Origin: Margaritifera margaritifera
Taxonomy: Eukaryota; Mollusca; Bivalvia; Unionida; Margaritiferidae
Length of the DNA stretch: 64,000 bases
Assembly: GCA_029931535.1 (NCBI GenBank)
Contig: JAQPZY010001521.1
Coordinates: forward strand, 996,001 to 1,060,000
Reading direction: 5' to 3'
This document shows positions 47,641 to 59,320 of this stretch, piece after piece; positions within the stretch are counted from its first letter, which is position 1, and each line of letters begins with the position of its first letter. The notes below the pieces were generated by a model. The model was not told the origin of the DNA, made no database searches, and was given only the letters and a program-made list of their open reading frames with translations. A program made the position numbers and the translations under genes.

Positions 47641-48823
47641 GTCAGTAACCCTATAATTTAGTGTATTAACACCATATATTATGTGCGGTACATCATTGGT
47701 TGTATTTACATCATCGCAATGGAAAACCATCCCAATACTTTAGAAAGCAATGACTGCAAGCGATAAAGAATTTTGTAATAAGTATATTTTGTTTATCTCT
47801 AATGCTAATGAGATTTGCTGTTACTTCCGTGTGTGTTGCTAACTGTTTAAGGTTTAGTAATGCTAATCATTTAATTAATTTTCTGAAATTTATTTTCATT
47901 TCGCTGTAGCAGGAAATCTTTAAAGCTACTTTGCAACTGTGCCAATTGTGCTCTCTTAAATTGTAATACCACTGTTATAATGTGTACAAAAACAAATGCT
48001 GAAAACAAATTATGACCCGACGATATATCGCGTTAATTTTCATTGGTTCTCATGGTGAATGTTCACCATATATGCATTTACTTACGCATCCATTTTCCGC
48101 TAGAGATTTGTTGACACAATTCAATGACGCAGACAAATTTTCCCACGCATGTAACACAAATCGTGTCTTTAATATGTGAAATAACAATAGATGAATCATA
48201 TCTGTTTTTCAGTAGTGAATGTAACATATAAATATTTTCTTATAAATATAGTTATAGAGGCATATTAAACTACTTCTTGAAGCAAGGAAGAAGAAAAAAA
48301 TCCTCTCACTCACGCATGCACAAATATAGATATTCTGATGTTAACCAACTATCTGGCCTCCAACCATAATAACTTGTCTCTATTCCTCACCGTAGCAGAA
48401 ATAGACACTTTTGCCAGGTAACAGCTGGATGCAAATTATTTCTCAAAAGTTGCCTCTCTTTGCAAATGATAAAGAAAACCAAATAAACAAACAATTCATT
48501 TTTGACTAAGCAAAGTTCGTGTTTAAATTTCAGGGAACAATTTGTCATTTTATGAAACCCATGAAATTATAAATCATTCATATGAATCGAAGAATGAAAT
48601 GTTAGAAATTTGTCTGCTGAAAGGGACATAAATCTTGGTGAAATGAACATGAGAGCCGTACACTTTGTAAATAGCAAGTCATATACTCATATAACCGTTT
48701 CCACTGTCACTTACTGTAACTGGTAAGTTTATGTCGTCCTTTGTACCAAACTGGTTCGTAATATTAGTAGACGTCATGAAAGCATTCCCTACAATGAGAA
48801 AAATCCATTTGAGTGTGTCAACA
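47641..48823. other. Intergenic, no gene seen
   Basis: AT-rich. Possibly contains the 3' UTR of LINE-D in its first few hundred bases. Confidence 0.35.
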
Positions 48824-49027
48824 TACCGTATATACTGGCGTATAGGTAGAATTCAACTGAAAACAACATAGACCCTGATCTTCTGTCGCATAATGCGCCG
48901 CCAGATCATGGTACATGTTTCAGTGATTAGTCCTAACAAACTGCATATACCCAGATCTGCCGGTGCATTATGAGAGGGGAGATTTTGATCTGTGCTGTTG
49001 GCAGTCGGATCAGACTTACTCACTGTA
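48824..49027. mobile_element. Nested-palindrome foldback element, copy 3 (diverged)
   Basis: Starts TACCGTATATACTGGCGTATA. Contains AACAACATAGACCCTGATC, the CTGTCGCATAATGCGCCGCC loop, and the second hairpin CAAACTGCATATACCCAGATC. The right terminal repeat is degraded. Confidence 0.75.
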
Positions 49028-49903
49028 CTTTCGATATACAACATGTGAACATTCAGATACCAGTCTCAAATATGTTGCCGACGACGTCAAACACAGTCAC
49101 GCCCTTTCCAATTCCGTTATGACGTATAATGGTGCCCCATAAAGACGCCACCCAAAAAATTCTAAATAATAATTCAAATATAGTTTAAAATTTGAAAATA
49201 AACAAGGAAAACTTTGTTGTTGTTTTTTTTTTCTTCTTCTTCCTTAAATTGTCTTTGAGAATATACTATTTTTGATTAAAACACGGGAGTTGCTGCAAAT
49301 TGTTCCGCGGGCTCATACAGGGGCAAGCTGCTGTGGAGTTGGGAGCACGTTGGCAGCGTGGGCTGGATCAAGTTTAAGTACTTTTCGATTTACTCCAATG
49401 ATTAGAATTAGAAAAAAAGGTACATTACACTTTTCAGAATACTATTATGGTCACAGAAAAAAGAAACTACTTGAAGTTTGGACAAGCTTTAGTAACAAAT
49501 GCAAAATAATGACGAATCACACTTTTGCATATATTTTCAAAAACAAACTAGACAGTGTAAAAGTGAACTCAAAGAGTTACAAGTATCTTACGTAATAAGT
49601 ATTATTAGTATCAGCCTCTGACTAGCTAAAATGATGACGTAGTGCAGCTTAATACGTATAATGAAGTAGAAAGCAAGGTATTTGTGTATTTATGTAATTG
49701 ACTGACAAGTCTGAACCAAGCTCCACTTCAAGATTTTGTCCGAAAATATGACGAATGATGTGTAAATGTTCGTCAAAGACAAAATCGTCTCCGTATGGTC
49801 ACCATTACCAAAAAGTATTGGTCTTCCAGGATTTCCTGGTTGATGTATATTGGGTTGGATGCAAAATCTGGGTGCCCTAGGGTTCTCTCGGATAAAGTAT
49901 TCA

Positions 49904-49936
<33 letters not shown>

Positions 49937-50084
49937 CATCTAGGTGTCCCTCCTCAAACATTTCATTGATGAAATTCAGGGCACTTGTTCTTCGTGGTTT
50001 GTTTCTTTTTCTTTTTCTTTTCACTTTTTTCGGGTAGTGGTCACCATACCTAGAAAATTTCTTAATACCTCGACTTTCACATGA
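49028..50084. other. Intergenic, no gene seen
   Basis: Open frames at 49,272-49,595 and 49,773-50,102 have no family motif. Poly(T) at 49,907-49,936. Confidence 0.35.
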
Positions 50085-51460
50085 GAACCCATATTTTAAC
50101 ACTCCCCTCCTACCTTCAAGACACCACCGATTTTCTGGTTAAAAGTAAAAACAGTGAACCTTTACTACCCAATACTAGTCTTATATCAATGGGTGTATCT
50201 TCCCTGTACGCCAATATCTCATATCTGACGAAGCATGGCAAACTAGACCCTTTACGAACCACCAAGTTTATATCGTGTAAAACTATTGAACCTAGTTATA
50301 AAACAAAACAACTTCGAATTCAATAGTAAACACCCTACCTGCAAATTAACGGCACCGCAAGGGGCACAAAGATGGTCCCCTCGTATGCAAATGTTTTCAT
50401 TGTCAAACTGGAAAGCAGACTCTTATCCTCAGTGCCGTACATTTCATTCCAGCGGCTAAGTTTCACTGACGGCATTAAAATGAAGAGGCACCACGGAAGC
50501 GAATTCCGTCATTCAATCAAGTTCACTGCAGAAATATGAAATACAAACCATGTGTTTTTGGACACAACAACACAGATCATTAAAAACCAAACCCTCACCG
50601 ATGTACACTCCTAACCAACAGACGAACATCAATACTAGCTACCATCAAGCTCCCACTCAAAACATTGAATTACAAACATTTCCTTTAGTCAGGCACTAAG
50701 CGTTAAGAGGATCTGCTCTGACGAAGAGACATTCGGAAACCGATCTCTAAAGATTGTCCCAATACCTAGGCCAGCGGAACTATGAACGAAAACTTTTGGA
50801 TGATGCCATAGAAAAGGCGAAAATGGAAAATCGGGACACCTTTTTACTGTACAAAGCAGAGGGAAATATTGAAAAGATACAATTCGTCCTGACTTTCCAT
50901 TCAGATTGCCTCCAGTAGACAAAATCACTGAGCATCACTGGTCTACCACTCAGTCATCTGAAACCCTACAAAAATCTTTTGCCAATAAACCACTCATTGC
51001 ATACCGCAGACCAAAAATTCTGAGACAGACTCGTCAGAGCAAAACTAGAACCCATCACAAACCAAACTACGAATGGTTCCTCCGAACTGTGTCAGACTTG
51101 CCAAAACATGATTATTACTAACGATTTCTCCAGCACAGTAACGAGCGTAAAACTCAGTATTAATAGCTGCGCAATCACATGCAAAACACAACATGTGCTA
51201 TACTTAATAACATGGCAAATTTTGTTCCATATGTATGTGGAGGATGAATCTACATAGATCCGACTGGCAAACCAAAATAGCTGCTAGAAGCCCCGTTGCA
51301 GAACACTTTTCATCTCCTGGACAGCATGTGAATTACATTATCCTGACGGGAATAGCCCACAATCAAAAATTTGAACCTCGAAACCAGAAGATCAAAGGAA
51401 ACTTACTGGATTCGCCGCCTCAGAACTCTCGGACTAGGCGGCTTGAACAAGACGAATAGA
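50085..51460 (+). mobile_element. Penelope-like element 1: RT and GIY-YIG-type endonuclease remnants
   Basis: Plus strand. RT fragment from 50,090 (LPSYLQDTTDFLVKSKN; SMGVSSLYANISY, where family members have Asp before VSSLYTN but this copy has Gly); continuing frames near 50,340 (GTA.GTKM-like) and 50,560 (linker); 50,906-51,121 (LPPVDKITEHHW, PLIAYRRPKILR). Then the end of a GIY-YIG endonuclease at 51,235-51,459 (NLHRSDWQTKIA, PVAEHFSSPGQ) to the stop. Several frameshifts; 5' part missing. Confidence 0.8.
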
Positions 51461-52312
51461 AACCCGTTTCCCTCTTCATGTTAACATTTGTTTGGAAGGG
51501 CTTAACATCCTTGGGTATTTGTCATATTCTTGGTTTTACATGTTTGGAGCTCTAGTTTCAATTGGCACCATATAGCCATTTTTGTGCTGATGTGCCGTTA
51601 ACAGCTAATACATATATACATACACATCTGCGTATCATCTCATTCTTAATTTTGGAAGCACGTTAGAGTCCCATTTCCCTCTTCATGTTTGTATTTGTTT
51701 GGAAGGGTTTACCTTCCTATGGTTTTTGTGTTATTCATGGTTTCTGCATGTCTAGAACTTAACTTCTAATTTGCACCATATGCCCATTATTATCCCATTA
51801 AATGCACATACATACATACATACATACATACATACATACATACATACATACATACATACATACATACTCTTAATTTGAAACATGTTAGAGTTCCATTTCC
51901 TTCTTCATGTTTACACCTATTTGGAAGGGTTTATCTTGCTATGATTTTTGTGCAATTCTTGGTTTCTGCATGTCAGGAACTTTACTTGTACTTGGCACCA
52001 TATAGCCACTATTGCGCTGAGGTGCTGTTAAACGCTAATACATACATACATACGTACATACACACATACATATCATCTCATTCTTAATTTTGGAAGCGCG
52101 TTAGAAACCCATTTGTATCTTCGTGTTTATATTTAGTTGGAAGAGTTTGTCTTCCATTGGTTTTTTGTACGGTTCTTGGTTCCTGAATTTTTAGAACTTT
52201 ACTTTTAATTGGCACCATATGGTTAATATTGTACTGAGGTGCCGTTAAACGTTAGTATATACATACATATCATCTAATTCTTAATTTTGAAATAGCGTTA
52301 TTTTGACTTTTT
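51461..52312 (+). repeat. Tandem 3'-tail units (four, about 200 bp each) following Penelope-like element 1
   Basis: Each unit runs TTTCCCTCTTCATGTT ... TTTGGAAGGGTTTA ... GGCACCATATAGCC ... GTGCTGAGGTGCCGTTAAA and ends in (CATA)n of variable length (longest at 51,806-51,866). The next unit follows head to tail. The last 150 bp or so also match the 3' end of LINE-A near 8,050-8,200. Confidence 0.85.
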
Positions 52313-52717
52313 GGATTATAACCGTACAATAAATATTACCCGGTACCAAATTGAGAGTGGACATGTATCGGCATCATTGCCATATCATGTTACGTTTCCT
52401 TTGTTTCAATCAGTTAAATAGATCATATGTGGGCAAGTCAAACGCAAAAGAGTGTTCTTGGCAAATTAAAATGCCTGATTTGCCAAAATGTAAATAGTTG
52501 AAATTAAACAGTTTTTCTGCTTTTTAGTGTATATTAGGAATGCATTCTTTGATTTTGATTTCAATAACGCAACAGTATGTAAATAGAAACTTTGTTTACG
52601 TTTTTTCTGTTTGTAATTGTTACATGTTTGTGTCCACAGCCTTGCAAATGGGATCCGTAGATCTCGAAAGCATCTGGCCAGTTTCTCAGACTTGCTGCAC
52701 TGTGCTTTCTCATGTCT

Positions 52718-52820
<103 letters not shown>

Positions 52821-52839
52821 CTAGTGTTTTATACAGGAA

Positions 52840-54120
52840 CTTCCCTCTTACATACAGGACATCACAGACTTTTCGACAAAACCTCCAAATCTAATCTGCC
52901 CAGTCATGGAACTCTCGTCGCCATAATGTTTGCTCCCTCTATACAAATATACCACATAACGAGCGGATACAAGCTTGCAAGGAAGTATGGGACTACTTTG
53001 TCAAGTTTCTGATCCATTCTTTCAAGATGCACAACTCAGTGTTTAATGACCAACATCATCTCCATGTCGATGGTACAACAATGAGTACATAAACGTAGCC
53101 CTCGTAGACCAACATATTTATGGGGAGATCAGAGCAAAACCTCTGAATCAAGCACCTAAGAAAACCTAGGCTGGTGCAGATTTATTGTTGACATGAAGAG
53201 CAAATGGCTAGGAACATAGGAGCAACTCCAGCAATTTTTTTGATTTCCTAACAACTTCCATCATACCATCAAACTGCGTTGGAGTCATCAGACAAGACTG
53301 ATACATTCCTGGATCCATATATTCATATACTGGTATACCCTAGCCATAATACAAGATGGAAACTTAGACACTGACTTGCGTCATCCTAAGCATGTAATCA
53401 AAACCTTCTGTTCGGCCTATGTGTTCGCATCAAGCGTATCTGCTCAAAGGAAAAGACCCTCAACAGACGATTTGGGGAACTCAAAGGACACCTAAAAAGA
53501 AGTGGATACAAGGACAAACTATATATTCGGCATAGATAAAGCAAATGCTATTGACCGAAACAGTGTCCACAGATACAAAGCTAGATCTGCCGTCAACCGT
53601 ATCCATTCCATAACAACATATCACCCAGATAATCCAAAACTAAGGCAAATTGTCTGTAGACACTGGCATATTATTGACTTCTCGGCACGTATAAAAGTGG
53701 TCTTTAAAGAACCACCGACGGTCGCTTACCGATGATCTCAAAACTTGGAAGGCCACCTTGTGCGTGCCCAATTTAACCCAAAACATATAACGGAAGTAGG
53801 AACATTCAGATGTAAAGACAGACGTTGTCTAATCGGTAAGCAAATGCCAGACGCTAATACTTTCACGAGTTCATAAATAGGAGTTACGTATAATATAAAT
53901 AAAAGTTTATGATTTGTCAGTGAAAACGTCATTTAGGTCCAGACGTGCAAGATCTGTGCCACCCAATACGCTGGCGAAAGAGATGAACTTAGAAAAATAA
54001 TGAATCAGAAAAACTATTGCAGAAACAAGGTCCAAAAAACTCACCAACCATTGTAACTCCGTGACTACTGCTCTCTCTTTACATAATTGAGACACTTCTC
54101 ACACGTGTAACTGAGGTCGT
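52840..54120 (+). mobile_element. Penelope-like element 2, more decayed, same orientation
   Basis: RT pieces: HGTLVAI near 52,905; VCSLYTNIPHNERIQACKE near 52,930 (the preceding catalytic Asp codon reads Asn); FNDQHHLHVDGT near 53,040; and TNIFMGRSEQ near 53,110. Then linker and tail: 53,502-53,735 (ITTYHPDNPKLRQIV, FKEPPTVAYR) and RC.D.RCLIGKQM near 53,810. Stops and frameshifts throughout; the endonuclease end is weak. Confidence 0.75.
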
Positions 54121-54718
54121 TGGGTGATATTCAGCCTTATGACTCTAGACAGCCTAAATACAAATGTAACGCGACTTATATTTTTTTTTTTGTTCGTTCT
54201 GTTTGGCATACTCAAAGGTTAAATCAGCCAAAAAGGCCAAATAAGCCACTTGTGTTATGAATGATTTCTGGTACATATTTCAAATCTTTTCTTTATAAAA
54301 AAAAAGTGATCAAAGAAACTTTATTGCATTACGTGAGATTTATTATTGATTACTCCATATATTTTACAAAAGAAATCTGAGTAAATTTCTCAACATGTTT
54401 AAATTTAATACCTAAACTACACGATCAAAACACATGAATATAAATTTAAATATGACAAAGCCCAAAGGCATATATTTTGTACTTATCTGATTAAATTTGT
54501 GCTACATACTTTGGACAAGGAGTTGTATGCAGTGTTAAATCGCATATGTTATCAATGGAAAATTGCTTTATTTATGAATATTTATAAACCATGCTGCGAG
54601 ATTACTCTGGACAATTTTATCGTATCGTACATGAGCGGGTATTTTGACTGTCCAGTGGGAGTATTTGGACTGTCCAGTCACGGGCCGTTCTAAGGCGGCA
54701 CCTCATTAGACAGTATGT

Positions 54719-54969
54719 TGTTGTTGTTGTTGTAGGCTTAACGCCATTTTTCAGCACATGAAACGATATACATGGCGGCCAGTATATTTGGTGGAGGAAG
54801 AACCCGGGAAAAACCCGGGAAGAACCACCGACCCACGGGAAGCTACTGGCAAGGTTTCTCACATACCCACGTTAGCCGAGCCCGAGACTCGAACCCACAC
54901 AGACAGAAGTGAGATGTGTGAGTGATCTGTAAATGCGAGCGCCTTAGACCACTCGGCCACCCGGGGCCC
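54719..54969 (-). mobile_element. SINE-1, full-length minus-strand copy with 13-bp target-site duplication
   Basis: Same 250-bp organisation as the copy at 32,674: tRNA-like head at 54,969, CCCGGG palindrome, tail GGCGTTAAGCC then (ACA)n at 54,719. TTAGACAGTATGT flanks it exactly at 54,706-54,718 and 54,970-54,982. Confidence 0.93.
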
Positions 54970-54982
54970 TTAGACAGTATGT

Positions 54983-56805
54983 AAAGCTGCATTAGTCCAA
55001 AATCCAATATTAACTTTACACGATAGCTGTGTTCTGTGTCATTTTATGCCCATCCTAATCGTCCAGTGTGGTCATAAGCAAGAAAGAAACCAAACACGAA
55101 GCTTATTGGTACCATTTCAATGTGATATACATTCTATCGGGATACACAATCATACAAATTAGTAGTGGCTCCCTAAATATGCCATTGTCGACATTTAGCT
55201 TCATTGTACGCATGTCCAACAGAATAACCTTATCGAGGAATATAACAATCACCATATGTAAGTAAAACTGTAACATGTGCATGTATAGATGGACCGCTGA
55301 CCAATATTATTACTTGCAAGTCGTGAGGCATTTCGTAATTATAACCAACTCTGATCAAAACGTACCGAAGCATGATGACTGTCGCTAAATAACATATACA
55401 TATTCAAATCGTCCTTATATCTATATTTGTCAACCATGTTTTATGACATTTTCAGTATACACTTACAGATCCTACTAATTTATATGAGGTAAGTGTCAAA
55501 AGAAAGAAAACAAAATGTTATTTCGTTTTATGCTAATGAGTAGGCGTGGTTATCTCGAGTCTAACGATAGGTCAATGTAGGTCATACGCACTTCATTTAC
55601 ATGCACGAGGTTTACACTTGGCTTGCCATTAAACGGTGTCATCTACACAGATGGTATAACTACAATGATAAGTATTCAGACACTTCATTTTATATCAAAT
55701 TAAACAATAGTAATAGACATTTTTGCAAACATTTTAAACATCATAATATGTGACGAGATCCATAGAACTATCGCGTATTGTTTGCAGATTTGTTTCAAAG
55801 CGTTATAATCAATAATAGATCGACAGATAAAAAAAATGTACCAATAAAAATTATAGCCAAAATATGAACAAAATAGATATGTCTCCAACGACATTGAATT
55901 GTTTTTACATACGTGAAACCTTTGTTTGTTTTGCATGCATTTTACCTTTATCAGAACCCCTAGTTATAGAAAAGTGATAGAAAACTGGAGAGCAAGTTAC
56001 CAATGTGGTTAAAGTAAAATGTAATTGCAATGTGTGCGTGCGTGTGTGTGCGTGCGTGCGTGTGTGTGTGTGAAAAACTTGTGATAATCAAACGCCATGA
56101 ATTGTAATTGTGTTTTTATAGGTTATGGACTAGACGGTATAAACAACGAGTTCTAGCCAAAGCATTCACCTTTTCAGCCTTTTTACCATCGTTTTAGCAT
56201 AAAATTAAAATGACTAGCAACCACTAGATGTTAATACGGTCATTAAGATATCTATTTCGCAATATGTTCTTTCATGGTAATTATTATATTTAAGGGCCTA
56301 CCCAAGATTTTCGAATGAAACATTGGAGCCTCCAATGTTTCGCATTATTATCCGTGCAAGAAAAACATAACGAGTATCTACCAATTGAAATAATGAATTG
56401 ACTAAATTAAGCTGCAACTTGTAGAAAAAAAAAAAAAAAACAGCACAGTATTGATCAGTCAGTACTTTACTGTTTAAGACAACAACAACAACAAAATTAA
56501 AAAAAATACAAAGTCAACCTAAAAAGTCTGTGAATGACATAGTGAATTAGCCAATTTGCTGTGCAGCTACTTCCATGACATTTCGTGCATTTTTTTTTAC
56601 ATGTCAACTGGATGCATTTATTTCATTCATTATGATTTTAGGCAACTGCAAATACATATTAGGTCGAAAACACGTCTTGAAGTGAGTTTCTTTCTTTTCT
56701 TTTTTAAAAAGAGCAATCTGTTTGCGTTATTTAGGTCAACAGAATTTTTTTTTTTTAATTTACACGGTGTGCAAAGATGTTCCAAACCCTCTCCGTAGAA
56801 ATCGC
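54983..56805. other. Intergenic, no gene seen
   Basis: AT-rich, with a GT/GC microsatellite at 56,034-56,072. The probable 3' UTR and poly(A) signals of the amine oxidase gene lie at its right end. Confidence 0.4.
56754..56759 (-). terminator. Possible poly(A) signal of the amine oxidase gene
   Basis: ATTAAA on the minus strand about 185 nt after the stop codon, with AATAAA a further 135 nt on at 56617-56622. Between the stop and these signals lie four 28-bp repeats, probably in the 3' UTR. Confidence 0.35.
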
Positions 56806-56918
56806 AATGCATAGTGTGTCAATAATATGATCAAATGCATAGTGTGTCAATAATATGATCAAATGCATAGTGTGTCAATAATATGATCAAATGCATAGTG
56901 TGTCAATAATATGATCAA
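56806..56918. repeat. 28-bp tandem repeat (4 copies) in the amine oxidase 3' UTR
   Basis: Unit contains GCATAGTGTGTCAATAATAT; the four copies are identical or nearly so. Lies 24-136 nt downstream of the stop codon on the gene strand. Confidence 0.95.
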
Positions 56919-56941
56919 AAACTAGGTTGCTACCTCATGTT

Positions 56942-59320
56942 CTAAACTTCAGTTCTTACGCCACTGTAACTCTGAAGACCAAAGTCGAGGGGAGCGCATT
57001 TAGTTTCCAATGATGTTCCAAAAGTGTTGACGTTGATCGTTTTATAATCCTTCTCTGGCACTATATGGACTATATTTTCAGAGGATGTACTTGGACATTC
57101 ATTAAAAAAGTTATAAGGAGCTAAGAAGATACTGTACTTGTTCCACACGGTCGGCGTGGATGGGGCATCCTCTAAATGGGGAATGTGATGGGCACCCATA
57201 GTCAACCAAACTACAATGTCTTCATCAAATATCGTGTCATTGTCCAGAAGGAACCTCTCAAAGTCAACCACTGGGTCCCAAGGATCATTTTGAGCATATA
57301 TTGATGAGCTCATTTCTTCCCAGTCTTTGTACATTGTAACGGCTATGGGGTATTTGGCCCATTTGGCGCCATTAGCAACATCAACGTCTTTAAGAAGGAA
57401 CTCCGTGGCGCCTCTGTTGATAATCCGATATGATCGGCTGCTGCCAAACTTATTTTTGAACTCATCATTTAAAATGATGTGATACCTGAGATCGTCCATT
57501 GAGTTTCTCTCAACAGAATCTAATTCTTTTTCTCGAACGTTCCATGTCATGGTATGTTGAGTTTTCTGTGTGTCTCTATACCAAGGACTTTTATCTGTCT
57601 CCGTGCCGATATCTATTGTTGCATACCGATTTTTCATACCTGCTACGTCAAGGTCCACTTTAAAATGAAATAAATGCTGATGAATATTCGCTATAGTGTT
57701 GTAGTAAATTGTGTTGCCATATTCTTTCTCGAATGATAATTTGTAAGTGGCCTGAACATATCCAGTTGTAGCTACCTGGATTTCTATTGCTCCATTTAAA
57801 TGGAATATATAATCAAATATGTAATCAAAATTCCATATATTAGCGATATTGCGAACGACTAACTGGTAATCTACAAGTCCTCCATATGATGTGTAACCAT
57901 TCCTGAAATCATTAGTATAATGTCTTCTTAAAGGAATGCCGGGATTGTTTTCAAATACACATATTGCATTTCTGTAATGCAGCACACGTCCACTATTTAC
58001 TAAGTGGTGCGTGTCCAGGAATACCGCCGTTTCTGGACAATCAATGCCGGGAACAAGCTCAAACGAAGAAGCACCCATCATCCGGGATGTATCGTAATAA
58101 TTACTGGTTCCCTGTGCCGGACCAAACCCTGAATAAAACACGGAAGCCTCCTGTAAGCTTATTTCATAAGCAATTCTTTCCTTCTGGAACCGAATATCAA
58201 ATATTTGAACCCCCGTAGAACTGCGCATGCGTATGTCCAAGTCCCAGTGCATGAAAGTAACATGGCGACCTTGAATTTGAAATCTTCTTCCCTGAGGCTC
58301 GACAAGCCTCGGCCCTTGAAGTGGTATTTCCGTTGGACTTTTTCCACGCTTGTGATAGGAAGAATAAATCTGATCAGGCAATCCAACTGGTTGATCGAAT
58401 TTTATTTTACGGATGGTATTGTTACGGTATCTTTCAACAAGGTGTTCCACCTCATAGAAAAGGTAGCCATTGTAAACGATTCTAGATACCTTCCATTCAT
58501 TAACGTCTGTTGATATATGATCTATTTGAATCTCTAGACCCAGGGGATGCAAATAAAATCCTTCGACGTCTCTGAAAGCCCAGAACCAACTCTGTCGATC
58601 CCCACTTTTTCTACCTCTAGGCGCTACATCGTAAAACACCAGACAGTTTCTTCCCTTTGTACAATTGTGATAACACAGCCCATAACTATCTATCATCAAA
58701 TGGTAAAGTTGTTCAGACACTTGATTGAAAATGGGATAAATATATCTGTAATCTACATAGTCAATTGGCCTACTGGCGTATGGGATCGGGGTGTGAGAAT
58801 AGGCGGGATTGGAAACAAGTTTGTGATTGTCAGGAATGGGGATAGGAAACACTAAATACTCCTCTACCCGGGGTGGTTTGACGTCTCCCCTAATGACTAC
58901 GACTTTGGCCGCGCGTTCTGGTTTCTTGGTGCCACGGTCCAGGTACTTGAGGACAGCGGACTTTAACGGCATATGCAGATCGATCATGTAGATATAGCTG
59001 CTATTGACGCTGGCCTCTTCGAGAGGCACTAGATTAATCTGGGTGTTCTTCAGCATGTAGTCCATAACAGACTTGTATTCGCTGGGATTGAGGTCTTCAA
59101 ATACTGTAGGATTTGTTAAGTCCCTTGGAATGACGTTAAGTCCGGGAAAACAGTAAGGAATGTGTCCCTGATAGTGAGCCAGGATTATCACACATATTAG
59201 AAGTATCACAGATAAAAAGGTGCTAACTATGGCTACCAATTTCAAAATGAATAATTCCTTCCCTTCTTGTACTACCACATCAGAGGAATGTGGCATCACT
59301 ATCCCCTTTGTGAGAGGTAT
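56942..59320 (-). CDS. AOC: Amine oxidase exon 2: membrane segment and all catalytic domains
   Basis: A single 2,379-nt exon with the membrane anchor, both N-terminal amine oxidase domains, the catalytic domain and the TAG stop (56944-56942). The Phe codon TTT at the cofactor site is 57829-57827 on the minus strand. Spacing from it to the two first copper histidines (49 and 51 residues) equals that in human AOC3. Confidence 0.95.
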   Translation of the reverse strand: MPLTKGIVMPHSSDVVVQEGKELFILKLVAIVSTFLSVILLICVIILAHYQGHIPYCFPGLNVIPRDLTNPTVFEDLNPSEYKSVMDYMLKNTQINLVPLEEASVNSSYIYMIDLHMPLKSAVLKYLDRGTKKPERAAKVVVIRGDVKPPRVEEYLVFPIPIPDNHKLVSNPAYSHTPIPYASRPIDYVDYRYIYPIFNQVSEQLYHLMIDSYGLCYHNCTKGRNCLVFYDVAPRGRKSGDRQSWFWAFRDVEGFYLHPLGLEIQIDHISTDVNEWKVSRIVYNGYLFYEVEHLVERYRNNTIRKIKFDQPVGLPDQIYSSYHKRGKSPTEIPLQGPRLVEPQGRRFQIQGRHVTFMHWDLDIRMRSSTGVQIFDIRFQKERIAYEISLQEASVFYSGFGPAQGTSNYYDTSRMMGASSFELVPGIDCPETAVFLDTHHLVNSGRVLHYRNAICVFENNPGIPLRRHYTNDFRNGYTSYGGLVDYQLVVRNIANIWNFDYIFDYIFHLNGAIEIQVATTGYVQATYKLSFEKEYGNTIYYNTIANIHQHLFHFKVDLDVAGMKNRYATIDIGTETDKSPWYRDTQKTQHTMTWNVREKELDSVERNSMDDLRYHIILNDEFKNKFGSSRSYRIINRGATEFLLKDVDVANGAKWAKYPIAVTMYKDWEEMSSSIYAQNDPWDPVVDFERFLLDNDTIFDEDIVVWLTMGAHHIPHLEDAPSTPTVWNKYSIFLAPYNFFNECPSTSSENIVHIVPEKDYKTINVNTFGTSLETKCAPLDFGLQSYSGVRTEV

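Noticed and set aside
57964..58855. Several plus-strand frames of 75-102 codons
   Set aside because: Antisense shadows of the amine oxidase main exon.
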